DNA from: an uncultured Ellagibacter sp.
GTDB lineage: Bacteria > Actinomycetota > Coriobacteriia > Coriobacteriales > Eggerthellaceae
Direction of reading: 5' to 3'
Assembly (NCBI RefSeq): GCF_934636505.1
Contig: NZ_CAKUAL010000001.1
Span: 10,457 to 74,456, forward strand
DNA length: 64,000 nucleotides
The translations under genes were made by a program, and so were the position numbers. The stretch's first letter is position 1. Each line of letters starts with the position of its first letter. The notes under the pieces are model-generated. The model was not told the DNA's origin. It worked only from the letters and a program-made list of their open reading frames with translations, and made no database searches. Below, piece by piece: positions 25,773-33,944 of the stretch.

Positions 25773-25803
25773 AATCGGCGTTTTCGCTGGGAAGAGGCGG
25801 GGT

Positions 25804-27393
25804 TTGGCTCAGCACATCTTCACATACGACTGCACATTGCGCGACGGCGAGCAGTGCGAGGGTATCTCGCTTTCTCTTGACGACAAGCTGCGCATCGTGG
25901 AGCGGCTCGACGCGTTCGGCGTCGATTTCATCGAGGGCGGTTTCCCCGCGTCGAACCCGAAAGACATCGAGTTCTTCCGCCGTGTGAGGGAGCTGCCGCT
26001 TGCCCATGCGCGCATCGCCGCGTTCGGGTCTACCTGCAAGAAGGGCACGCTGGCCGACCAAGACCAAGGGCTTGCCGACCTCATCGAGTGCGGCGCTCCT
26101 GTGGCAACCATCGTCGGGAAAACGTGGGATGCCCAGGTCACGCGCGCGTTGCAGACCACGCTCAAGGAAAACTTGCGCATGATCGCCGACTCGGTCGCGT
26201 ATCTGAAGGCCCACGGGCTCACCGTCGTGTTCGACGCCGAGCACTTCTTCGACGGCTACAAGGCAAATCCCGACTACGCGCTCGCGTGCATCCGCGCGGC
26301 AAGCGAGGCCGGCGCCGACTCCATCGATCTTTGCGAGACGAACGGCGGCGCGCTTCCCTTCGAGGTGGAAGAGGTGGTCGGCGTCGTTGCGCGTGCGCTT
26401 CCCGGCCAGCAGCTGGGCATTCACTGTCACGACGATTCCGGCTGTGCGGTGGCCAATGCGCTTTCCGCTGTCCGTGCGGGTGCGCTGCAGGTGCAGGGCA
26501 CCGTCGGCGGCATCGGCGAGCGCGTGGGCAACACCGACCTGCTCACCGCCATCGCCGACATGGAGCTCAAGATGGGGCTCCGCTGCGTCGGCTCCGACAA
26601 CCTGCGCGACCTCACGCGGACCGCCCAGTTCGTCGCCGAAACGTGCAACCTGTCCGTTCCCGCGCACCATCCCTACACGGGCGCCTCGGCGTTCGCGCAC
26701 AAGGGCGGCCTCCATGCGAGCGCCATCGCGCGCTTCCCGGAAGCCTACGAGCACACGAGCCCCCAAAACGTCGGCAACGCAACGCGGATGCTTGTGAGCG
26801 AGCTTGCGGGGAAGGCGTCGCTTGCCGCGAAGGCGAAGAGCCTGGGAATCGACCTTTCGGGCGACGCGCGCACGCTTCAGGCGATTCTGGACGACGTGAA
26901 GGCGCGCGAGGCACACGGCTACTCCTACGAGGTTGCTGACGGGTCGCTCGCGGTGCTGATCAGGCGGCATCTCGGCTTATACGAGCCCCATTTCAGGCTG
27001 GAGAGCTTCCGCGTCATCGTGGACGATCGGGAAGACACGGGCGCTCTCGCGAAGGACGCGGCGAGCGAGGCCACGGTCAAGATTCATGTGGGTGATCGCC
27101 GAATCGTCGCCACGGGCGAGGGCACGGGCCCCGTCGGCGCACTCGACGCAGCGCTTCGCATGGCCATCACGGAGTACCTGCCCCAGGTGGCGAACATGGA
27201 GCTCACCGACTACAAGGTGCGCATTTTGGATGAGGAAGGCGCCGGCACGAGCGCCACGACGCGCGTCATCATCACCACGAGTGATAAACGCGGCAGTTGG
27301 GGCACGGTCGGCGTGAGCGAGAACATCATCGAGGCATCGTGGAACGCGCTTGTCGATTCCATCGAGTACGGCCTCATACGAGCAGAAGGGTAG
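25804..27393 (+). CDS. cimA: (R)-citramalate synthase
   Basis: A 529-residue enzyme of the isopropylmalate/citramalate synthase family. The catalytic barrel carries YDCTLRDGEQCEG (~8-20), the HCHDDSG metal-binding histidines (~208) and GTVGGIGERVGNTDL (~236). A flexible linker with HPYTGASAFAHKGGLHASA and the C-terminal LeuA dimer/regulatory domain (~400-529) follow. Length and the GGFPASNPKD motif fit CimA, which condenses pyruvate and acetyl-CoA for isoleucine synthesis, better than LeuA. The start is TTG 25804. The gene ends four bases before a TrpR-like regulator. Confidence 0.9.
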   Translation: MAQHIFTYDCTLRDGEQCEGISLSLDDKLRIVERLDAFGVDFIEGGFPASNPKDIEFFRRVRELPLAHARIAAFGSTCKKGTLADQDQGLADLIECGAPVATIVGKTWDAQVTRALQTTLKENLRMIADSVAYLKAHGLTVVFDAEHFFDGYKANPDYALACIRAASEAGADSIDLCETNGGALPFEVEEVVGVVARALPGQQLGIHCHDDSGCAVANALSAVRAGALQVQGTVGGIGERVGNTDLLTAIADMELKMGLRCVGSDNLRDLTRTAQFVAETCNLSVPAHHPYTGASAFAHKGGLHASAIARFPEAYEHTSPQNVGNATRMLVSELAGKASLAAKAKSLGIDLSGDARTLQAILDDVKAREAHGYSYEVADGSLAVLIRRHLGLYEPHFRLESFRVIVDDREDTGALAKDAASEATVKIHVGDRRIVATGEGTGPVGALDAALRMAITEYLPQVANMELTDYKVRILDEEGAGTSATTRVIITTSDKRGSWGTVGVSENIIEASWNALVDSIEYGLIRAEG

Positions 27394-27397
27394 TGAA

Positions 27398-27691
27398 ATG
27401 AGCGAACTGAGAACCCCCGAAGTCGAGAACCTGCTGTCCGTCTTCGCCAAGTTAAACGATAAAGATACAGTGTTTGCCCTGCTCGAGGACTTGTTCACGA
27501 TTCGCGAGATTCGCGAGACCTCGCAGCGTTTGGCTGTGGCCCGCCTGCTTTCCTCTGGCAAGCCCTATTCCGCGATCGAGGAGGCAACAGGTGCCTCGGC
27601 GACGACTATCGCCCGCGTGTCGAAGTGCCTCTCTTACGGGTCGGGCGGTTACGCCGCCGCGCTCGAAGCGCTTGGTGACAAGAAGGAATAG
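27398..27691 (+). CDS. TrpR/YerC-family regulator
   Basis: A 97-residue helical protein of the TrpR superfamily, YerC/YecD branch. ETSQRLAVARLLSSGKPYS and AIEEATGASATTIARVSKCL form the helix-turn-helix. GAAGGG lies before the ATG, four bases after cimA, so the two are co-expressed. The family in Bacillota is of unclear effector; it may control the amino-acid gene upstream, but that is only suggested by position. Confidence 0.85.
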   Translation: MSELRTPEVENLLSVFAKLNDKDTVFALLEDLFTIREIRETSQRLAVARLLSSGKPYSAIEEATGASATTIARVSKCLSYGSGGYAAALEALGDKKE

Positions 27692-27703
27692 CCCGCAAGT
27701 CTC

Positions 27704-28333
27704 CTAGCGCTCGGCGCGTGCGGCGAACACTTCCAAGATGAGCTGGGCACGCGTCCCGATGAGGGTCGTGTTCTCGTCGAGGAACCGGCGCACGTCGCTT
27801 AGGGGAAGCTGGAAGGGCGCTATGAGCTCGCTTTCTTCAGGTTGTGCATCGCCCGCCTTCTCCACCTGGGCAAATACAATCTGGATTGCCTCATCGGTTA
27901 ACCCTGTCGACGAGAATCCCGCCTGGGGCAAAAGTCGTACAGGCTCATCGACGTCGGTGCGCAGGCGGTACCCCGTCTCTTCGCGCAGCTCGCGGTCGAC
28001 GCATTCGCGGATGCTCTCGTTAGGTTCCTTCAAGCCTGCGGGGAACGCGATGCACCAGGAATTCAGCGGATAGCGGAACTCGCGGATCATGAGCAGCGTT
28101 CCTTCGCGCGTTTCGCCCACGATGCAAACGGCGTCTACGCGAGGCGCTTCGCCGCGGGCATTCGCCATAAGGCCCGCGCGGTATGCTTCCAGCTTCTTAC
28201 GCGATGTGCTCTCGTACACGTAGTCGGTGCCGTCGGGCAGCTCGTAGGTGAGGATGTACTTGTTGATCCATCCTTCGCTTACCTGCTCGATGTTCTTCAG
28301 TTGCGGAATGCCGCTGGTCGTTGCTGCGTTCAT
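27704..28333 (-). CDS. Nudix hydrolase (ADP-ribose pyrophosphatase-like)
   Basis: A 209-residue Nudix protein. The Nudix box is complete: G at the LKEPNESI start, then ECVDRELREETGY, fitting G-x5-E-x7-R-E-x-x-E-E-x-G. An N-terminal beta segment and the LLPQAGFSSTGLTDE stretch after the box are typical of ADP-sugar pyrophosphatases. ATG 28333 has AAAGGATG upstream and is preferred to the longer frame at 28369. Substrate is predicted, not shown. Confidence 0.85.
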   Translation of the reverse strand: MNAATTSGIPQLKNIEQVSEGWINKYILTYELPDGTDYVYESTSRKKLEAYRAGLMANARGEAPRVDAVCIVGETREGTLLMIREFRYPLNSWCIAFPAGLKEPNESIRECVDRELREETGYRLRTDVDEPVRLLPQAGFSSTGLTDEAIQIVFAQVEKAGDAQPEESELIAPFQLPLSDVRRFLDENTTLIGTRAQLILEVFAARAER

Positions 28334-28397
28334 CTGCCCATCCTTTGCCGCATCGTTGCTCGGCGCCATGATACACCAGGTGCGGGGCGAGAAAAAG

Positions 28398-28430
28398 AAA
28401 GCCCGCAGGGGGAGGATCCTTACGGGCTTT
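28398..28430 (-). terminator. terminator after hsp20
   Basis: AAAGCCCG / CGGGCTTT stem (28398-28405 and 28423-28430), followed on the minus strand by TTTCTTTTTCTC. It separates hsp20 from the Nudix gene, which therefore probably has its own promoter. Confidence 0.8.
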
Positions 28431-28506
28431 CGCGCTGGGCTTATCGGACGCGCCCGGCGTCAATCGGAGAAAAAAGAGAGGGAAAGGAAAATCGAGAGGG
28501 GAAAGG

Positions 28507-28959
28507 CTACGCGATGGCGATGGTCTTCTTCTCCTCAAGCTTGGGTTGCGGCTGCGGCTTGGGGACGTCGATCACGAGCGTGCCGTTCTCGAAGCGAGCC
28601 TTGATGTCCTCTTCCTTGACATCCTCGCCTACATAGAACGTACGGCTGCACTTGCCCTCGAAGCGCTCCTTGCGTACCCAGGTGCCCTTCTTCTCGTCGC
28701 CTTCGGAGGTCTCGGTCTTGGTCTCGGCGTTTACGGTGAGGTAGCCGTCCTTAAGCTCGGCCTGAACGTCTTCCTTCTTGAATCCAGGCAGGTCGATGGT
28801 CATTTCGAAACCGTCGTCATGCTCCTTGATGTCGGTGCGCATCAGCGTGGAGGAAGACTTCGGCGCCGGGGTGAACGGGGTGTTGAAGAACGCGTCGAAC
28901 GGATCGGCCATCAGGTCATTAAAGAAATTCCTACGAGTCGGCATAAGCATGGTCATCAT
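28507..28959 (-). CDS. small heat-shock protein Hsp20
   Basis: A 150-residue alpha-crystallin-type chaperone. The N-terminal arm has FFNDLMADPFDAFFNTPF. The crystallin domain (~40-135) has FEMTIDLPGFKKEDVQAEL and the closing A-x-x-x-N-G-x-L motif as ARFENGTLVIDVPK. A PQPQPKLEEKKTIAIA tail carries the I-x-I/V assembly motif (IAI). AGGAG ends six bases before ATG 28959; two upstream or nearby ATGs are less well spaced. A CIRCE operator and strong promoter lie ~180 bases upstream. Confidence 0.93.
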   Translation of the reverse strand: MMTMLMPTRRNFFNDLMADPFDAFFNTPFTPAPKSSSTLMRTDIKEHDDGFEMTIDLPGFKKEDVQAELKDGYLTVNAETKTETSEGDEKKGTWVRKERFEGKCSRTFYVGEDVKEEDIKARFENGTLVIDVPKPQPQPKLEEKKTIAIA

Positions 28960-29137
28960 TGTCATCTCCTAATAACGGGGGGCGCTCTGTTTTGGGAATC
29001 GGCGGAAACCTGCTGTCGCGGTTGTTCGCTCGCTTTAGCGGTGGGCGGCAACGTTGCCGTGCCCGCCTGCAGTGGGCTAAAACCCTGCGGCGCCTTGCCT
29101 TCGCTTCTTCTCGGCGTCCCTTCTTGGTTCGACTATC

Positions 29138-29179
29138 GTTATAGACTCCTCATTAGCACTCGTCAATGGAGAGTGCTAG
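29138..29179 (-). promoter_or_regulatory. CIRCE operator (HrcA) over the hsp20 promoter
   Basis: TTAGCACTC (29153-29161), nine bases, GAGTGCTAG (29171-29179): one mismatch from the CIRCE consensus TTAGCACTC-N9-GAGTGCTAA. On the minus strand a -35 TTGACG (29166-29161) and -10 TATAAC (29143-29138) are exactly 17 bases apart, and the operator covers the -35. Repression by HrcA, relieved on heat shock, is the established role. The rest of the gap 28960-29479 shows no gene. Confidence 0.9.
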
Positions 29180-29479
29180 TTCGTCACAAACCTGACACAT
29201 TTGCTAGAAGGTAACTTGAGTGGAATACGCTTAGATAATCGGAAGGCGACGCCGAAGAGAAGGGGAAGGGGCAGGTTGTTCGCTCGCTCTCAGCACGCCG
29301 TTTGCGCCCCTTCCGCGTCTTGATGCGCGCTTCGCATCTTAGGTTTCCTCCGCTATTCCAACCTGTGCCGCGATAGCGGCGAGACCCGTTTCGCATTGCA
29401 ATCGCGAACGGGTATTCTCGAGCGGTCGTCAAACGAGTATGCTTTGCGGAGTAAGGGGCGAAAGGAAGCGGGGTGTGGT

Positions 29480-30022
29480 ATGGCTCGAATCGGCGTGATT
29501 TCCGATACGCATGGCATTTTGCCTGTTGAGGCATTCAATGCGCTTGCTGATTGCGAGCATATCATCCATGCGGGCGACATCTGCAGCCCCGAGATTATCC
29601 GCGATCTGCAAACGCTTGCGCCTGTGACAGCCGTGCTCGGCAACAACGACTTCAACGAGTACGGCACCTCGGTGTGCCGCTACGCCCGGCCCGTCATCGA
29701 TGGCGTGCGCTTCCTCGTGGCGCATTACCCGCGGGATGTGCGCATCACGTTCGCGGGGTCGGGTGCGCTCGCGCCGGGCGATCCGCTGCCAAACGTGTGC
29801 ATTCATGGGCATACCCATGTGCCCGAAATCGTGGTGGGGAAGGAAGCGCGCCCGGCCGACCTGCTGCTCTGCCCCGGCTCGCCCACCAGCCCCCGCGGGG
29901 GGTTCCCGCAATGCGTGGCGAAGATCGACGTGTGGGAGGGCCGCATTCTGCGCGCCTGGGTCGAGCGGACCACGCGCGGTTGCCACTGCGGTGCGGTCGT
30001 GCTGCGCCACGACTTCACGTAA
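29480..30022 (+). CDS. YfcE/MJ0936-type metallophosphoesterase
   Basis: A 180-residue phosphoesterase. Motifs in order: GVISDTHG (D, H metal ligands, ~5-12), HAGDIC (~33), VLGNNDF (GNND, ~57), VAHYP (~83) and CIHGHTHVPE (GHTH, ~115), all with intact ligands. Members hydrolyse phosphodiesters with Mn. ATG 29480 with GGAAG upstream is chosen over the longer frame. It is a stand-alone gene followed by a 730-base gap with repeat elements. Confidence 0.88.
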   Translation: MARIGVISDTHGILPVEAFNALADCEHIIHAGDICSPEIIRDLQTLAPVTAVLGNNDFNEYGTSVCRYARPVIDGVRFLVAHYPRDVRITFAGSGALAPGDPLPNVCIHGHTHVPEIVVGKEARPADLLLCPGSPTSPRGGFPQCVAKIDVWEGRILRAWVERTTRGCHCGAVVLRHDFT

Positions 30023-30139
30023 GGCCGGCCGCATTCGCGCCCTCGGGGCTTTGCGGCGAAAGCGCGCGGGGCGGGGCCCGCCGGGGGCCCACGAACGGGA
30101 CGGGGTCGGGCGATTTGCCTCACTCCTGTAGCACATCCC

Positions 30140-30318
30140 CGAGTTCGTGGTCAACTGAGCGAGTTGTGCGCCCCTGCTTCTCTCCTTGCGCTCGCGTGGA
30201 AAAATCGCGACCAGGCCTTTTCCCAGCAAGGGCTTCCCAGCCGGCTTCCAGGAGCGCGAAAACGCCGACTTTCCGCGATCGAAACGTCGCACAACTCGTC
30301 CAGCTGACCATGAACTCA
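30140..30318. repeat. palindromic element E4
   Basis: Imperfect 31-bp arms (30140-30170 and 30288-30318) with about four mismatches; they share CGCACAACTCG and GAACTC blocks, and weaker pairing extends some ten bases outward. The centre holds TCGCGACCAGGCCTTTT, close to the AAGGCCAGGTCGCAA core of E1. It lies in the 730-base gap between the phosphoesterase and the ATPase. Confidence 0.75.
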
Positions 30319-30597
30319 GGGGAGTGCTCCTCCGAGGGCTTTTTTTGAACAATTGAGAATTATTCCCGGGCGAATGAAGGCCGACTTTCGCGGGGCTATG
30401 GTTGCTGCAGCAGTAGCTGCTGCGCGTGCGTTGGGATCTTGGAGCGCGGCCGGCTGTCTGGGGATGGTCGACTCGCTTCCTAGGATGGGTCGGGCGATTT
30501 GTCTCAGTCGTGGGACGGGGGACGGAAGGGCGAGAATCGACTCGTGGGGCTAGGGACGCGGGGTGCAGAGACTGCGCGATCAACCCCATCCTCGTTA

Positions 30598-30690
30598 TGC
30601 AAAACTCCGGTTGAAAATATTGCGAAATGCCGAATGAAAAAATTGCAAAACCGCGGTTGAAAACATTGCAAAATACCGAATGACAATGCG
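30598..30690 (+). repeat. iteron-like 23-bp direct repeats before the ATPase gene
   Basis: TTGC-A-AA motifs recur at 30620, 30643 and 30666, exactly 23 bases apart, with partial copies near 30598 and 30686. Each unit reads roughly CGRWTGAAAA-ATTGCRAAAY. Units 1 and 3 start CGGTTGAA; units 2 and 4 start CGAATGA. The block is strikingly AT-rich and ends at TACAAT (about 30692), a possible -10. A repressor or self-regulating protein could bind one face of the helix every ~2 turns. Confidence 0.7.
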
Positions 30691-30754
30691 GTACAATAGC
30701 TACTTGGAATTTCGGAAAGGCCAAAATCGAGCATCAACGGCTAAGGATGGCGTT

Positions 30755-32050
30755 ATGAGCAGAACAAAAACCCTCACGCCGGAAGGCTATAGGCCTCGTT
30801 TGATCGAGCGACGGCTTGACTCATTAATGGGAGCATTTGGCTGCGTTGAGGTTAATGGTCCTAAATGGTGCGGGAAGACGTGGACAGCAATGTCGCGAAG
30901 CGCCAGCATGACCAAGCTCGATGACCCTGCGCAACGGGAAGCGGCTGAACTTGACCCAACGCTTGCGTTGCTTGGTGATCCCCCGCATCTCGTTGACGAA
31001 TGGCAAGAGGTGCCTGAGGTTTGGGACGCTGCGCGTCGTTTCGTGGACGAGTCGGGCAATAAGCGTGGAATCCTTCTATTTACGGGCTCAACCGCCTTGA
31101 AGAAGGATGAGCGGCAAAAGGTCCGCCATTCAGGAGCTGGTAGAATTGCTCGCTTGTCAATGCGCCCCATGGCATTATGCGAATCAGGTGAGGGCGAGGC
31201 GATGGTGTCGCTTTCGTCCTTGCTCAACGGCGAAGCGGTTGTCCCCGCAAGAAAAGAGTCGGGGCTCCTTGATGTTGCTCGGTGGTGCTGTCGTGGCGGT
31301 TGGCCGGCAAACCTCGGTCTTTCCGACGAGGCCGCAGGCGAGACTGCATCGCAATATATCCAGTCAGTGCTTGACGTCAATGTAATCGAGGAAGGCAGAT
31401 CACCTGCAACTGCGCTCGCTCTCATGCGAGCGCTCGCGCTTAACGAGAGTCAGGCTGTTACTTACAAAACCCTCGCAAAAGACATGTCGAATGGAGAGGC
31501 CGTGCCGACCGATGAGACGATAGCGTCATACCTCGAGCTGTTCGATCGGTTGAGCATAACGGAAGAGCTGCGCGGTTGGTCGCCTCCCATGCGTGGAAAG
31601 GCGCGCGCTCGAGTAAAGCCGAAGCGTTACTTCTGCGATCCATCGTTGGCGGCGGCTCTTTTAGGAGCTGAGCCCACGAGGCTTTTACGAGACACTCAAA
31701 CGCTCGGAATGCTATTCGAAAATTTGGTCATCCGCGATTTGCGCGTATTCCTCTCCTCTTATTCGGGTATAGGAAACGAACTATTCTACTACCGAGATAA
31801 TACTGGTCTTGAAGTCGATGCAATCGTGGAGTGCGGTGGCGTCTGGGGAGGCGTCGAGATCAAGCTGTCTGACACCAAAGCCGACGAGGGGGCGAAGTCC
31901 CTGCTTTCGCTTCGTGATAAGGTTGCGTCGAACCCCGCAGCCAAAAACGCAGAACCAGCATTTTTGGCAGTGGTAGTTGGCCGTGGAAGCGTAGCATATC
32001 GGCGCGACGACGGCGTGTGTGTGATTCCTGCAGCGATGCTTGGCGCTTAA
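30755..32050 (+). CDS. AAA-type ATPase with DUF4143 domain
   Basis: A 431-residue protein. The P-loop is degenerate at the start but serviceable: VNGPKWCGKTWTA (GPKWCGKT, ~33-40). Walker B is HLVDEWQEVPEVWD (~78-90), followed by a sensor-like LLFTGST. The C-terminal DUF4143/PD-(D/E)xK-like part has YYRDNTGLEVDAIVE and GVEIKLS (D, E-x-K nuclease-like residues). Such ATPases are widespread in accessory regions; proposed roles are mobile-element or defence related, but none is proven. ATG 30755 with AAGGATGG is chosen over 30680. Expression probably depends on the iterons just upstream. Confidence 0.85.
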   Translation: MSRTKTLTPEGYRPRLIERRLDSLMGAFGCVEVNGPKWCGKTWTAMSRSASMTKLDDPAQREAAELDPTLALLGDPPHLVDEWQEVPEVWDAARRFVDESGNKRGILLFTGSTALKKDERQKVRHSGAGRIARLSMRPMALCESGEGEAMVSLSSLLNGEAVVPARKESGLLDVARWCCRGGWPANLGLSDEAAGETASQYIQSVLDVNVIEEGRSPATALALMRALALNESQAVTYKTLAKDMSNGEAVPTDETIASYLELFDRLSITEELRGWSPPMRGKARARVKPKRYFCDPSLAAALLGAEPTRLLRDTQTLGMLFENLVIRDLRVFLSSYSGIGNELFYYRDNTGLEVDAIVECGGVWGGVEIKLSDTKADEGAKSLLSLRDKVASNPAAKNAEPAFLAVVVGRGSVAYRRDDGVCVIPAAMLGA

Positions 32051-32130
32051 AGGAGCTCCTCACGTTTCAAGTAGGCGAGTGAATGCGAGTCGGGCGATTA
32101 TTGCGGTTCGCTCGCTCGCCTCTGTGAATG

Positions 32131-32165
32131 CGAGGGGGTTGATCGATATTTGGGCAACCCCCTCG
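32131..32165. terminator. hairpin between the ATPase and aminopeptidase genes
   Basis: CGAGGGGGTTG / CAACCCCCTCG, a perfect 11-bp stem with a 13-base loop, between convergent genes. It lacks a long U-run, so efficiency is uncertain. Confidence 0.55.
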
Positions 32166-32273
32166 TTCTGCGGGCGCGGCTGCTCGCCGCCGCCAGTCAT
32201 TTCGCTTTGCGGGCGCCAGCTGTCAGCAGCCACCTCGCTCTGGGAACGCCAGCTGTCGGCGGCCTTCTCGTCC

Positions 32274-33719
32274 TTATGCGTTCTTCAAAAACGCCAGGTA
32301 ACCTTTGTAGGCCTCGTAGATGTCGGCCTTGCTCGTCACTTCCCAAGGCGCGTGCATGGAAAGCACGGCGACGCCCGAGTCGATGACGTCCATCCCGTAC
32401 TTCGCGGGCAAATATGCAATCGTTCCGCCACCACCTGCATCGACTTTGCCCAGTTCAGCGGTTTGGAAAGACACGCCCGCATCGTCCATCACGCGACGCA
32501 CGCGCGCCACGTATTCCGCGCTCGCGTCGTTGCTGCCGCTCTTCCCGCGTGCGCCCGTGTACTTGTTGAACACGAGCCCGCGCCCGAGAAACGCCGCGTT
32601 TTTCGGCTCGAAGACGCTCGCGTAGGCGGGGTCGAAGCCGGCAGACACGTCGGAGGAGAGCATGCTCGATGCGGAAAGCGCACGTCGTAGCGGGAGCATG
32701 CCGCCTTCGCCGGCGAGCTCCATGATCTCGGCGATGGTGTTCTCGAAGAAGTTCGATGCCATGCCGGTCGCGCCGACGCTTCCGATCTCCTCCTTGTCGA
32801 CGAGCACGGTGACGGCCGTCTTCGCCAAATCCGCTGGCGCCTCGAGCTGCGCGATGAGCGAGGTATAGGCGCATACGCGGTCGTCCTGCCCGTAGCCGAT
32901 GACCATGCTGCGATCGAAGCCCAGCTCACGGGCGCGCCCCGCCGGCACCATCTCGATTTCCGCGGAAAGGAAGTCGGCCTCCTCGATGCCGTACTTGTCG
33001 GCCAGAAGCTTCAGCGCGAACGCCTTCACCGGCTCCTTCGCGGCGTCTTTGTTCTTCGCGCCCTCGCCGCCCTCGCTCGCGTCTTCGCCTTCCGCGTCCT
33101 CACCCTTGAGGGAAAGCGGGCGGTTGCCGATGAGAATGTCGAGGTCCTCGCCCTCGACGATCTTGTTGCCCTTCTTGTCCATCTGCTGGCTTGCAAGGTG
33201 AATGAGCAGGTCAGACACGCAGAAAACGGGATCGCCCTCGTCGTCGCCCACGTTTATGTCCACGACCGTGCCGTCCTTCTTGGCGATGATGCCGTGCATG
33301 GCGAGCGGGAGCGTGACCCACTGATAGTTCTTGATGCCGCCGTAGTAGTGCGTGTCGAGAAGCGCGAACCCGTTGCTCTCGTAGAGCGGATTCTGCTTCA
33401 GGTCGAGGCGGGGGCTGTCGATATGCGCGCCCAGAATGTTCATACCCTCGCTCAGGGGCTTGCTTCCCAGCTGCACCAGGATGAGCGCCTTGCCGTGGGA
33501 ATGTGCCCACACCTTGTCGCCCGCGGAAAGCGCGCGCCCCTCGCGGACGGCGTCGGCGAGCGAGATGTAGCCCGCTTTCTCGGCCATGCGGATGGCGGTT
33601 GCGGCGCAGCGGCGCTCGGTTTTGTTCTCCGAAATGAAGTCGATGTAGTTGCTGGCCAGGCCTTCGAGGGCCTCGAGGTCCACCTCGTCGTACTTCTTCC
33701 AAGCTACTTCGTGTTCCAT
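32274..33719 (-). CDS. M18-family aminopeptidase
   Basis: A 481-residue zinc aminopeptidase. Metal-binding segments: GAHIDSPRLDLKQ (H and D, ~96-108), VDKEEIGSVGATG (catalytic E and E, ~309-321), SSDVSAGFDP (D, ~355) and the late VAVLSMHAPWEV (H, ~455). An acidic, low-complexity insert (GEDAEGEDASEGGEGAKNKD, ~205-224) interrupts the dimerisation lobe. M18 enzymes release N-terminal acidic or neutral residues in the cytoplasm. It is convergent with the ATPase gene. Confidence 0.9.
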   Translation of the reverse strand: MEHEVAWKKYDEVDLEALEGLASNYIDFISENKTERRCAATAIRMAEKAGYISLADAVREGRALSAGDKVWAHSHGKALILVQLGSKPLSEGMNILGAHIDSPRLDLKQNPLYESNGFALLDTHYYGGIKNYQWVTLPLAMHGIIAKKDGTVVDINVGDDEGDPVFCVSDLLIHLASQQMDKKGNKIVEGEDLDILIGNRPLSLKGEDAEGEDASEGGEGAKNKDAAKEPVKAFALKLLADKYGIEEADFLSAEIEMVPAGRARELGFDRSMVIGYGQDDRVCAYTSLIAQLEAPADLAKTAVTVLVDKEEIGSVGATGMASNFFENTIAEIMELAGEGGMLPLRRALSASSMLSSDVSAGFDPAYASVFEPKNAAFLGRGLVFNKYTGARGKSGSNDASAEYVARVRRVMDDAGVSFQTAELGKVDAGGGGTIAYLPAKYGMDVIDSGVAVLSMHAPWEVTSKADIYEAYKGYLAFLKNA

Positions 33720-33841
33720 GTCCTTCGACCTTTCGTGTTGCCCAAGGCATATCGTGATGCGGCCAATTATAGTGCACGACGCCCGTGCCTCGGCGGATGT
33801 GAACGTTCTGCGAATTGCGGCGGGGAATGCGAGGAGGCAAC

Positions 33842-33896
33842 TTGCGTGAGGTTCGGCAACTTGCTATAGTTCCTTATTGAGATAAGTTCTCAATAA
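33842..33896 (+). promoter_or_regulatory. rubrerythrin promoter with a 9-5-9 palindromic operator
   Basis: TTGCGT (33842-33847), 17 bases, TATAGT (33865-33870) fits a sigma-70-type promoter. Directly downstream TTATTGAGA (33874-33882), TAAGT, TCTCAATAA (33888-33896) is a perfect 9-bp palindrome over the likely start of transcription. Position and AT-rich type suggest a Fur/PerR-family or similar peroxide-responsive repressor site. Confidence 0.65.
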
Positions 33897-33944
33897 GACG
33901 AGGTTAACAAAACAAGTAACAAGAACAATTGAGAGGGGCACATT

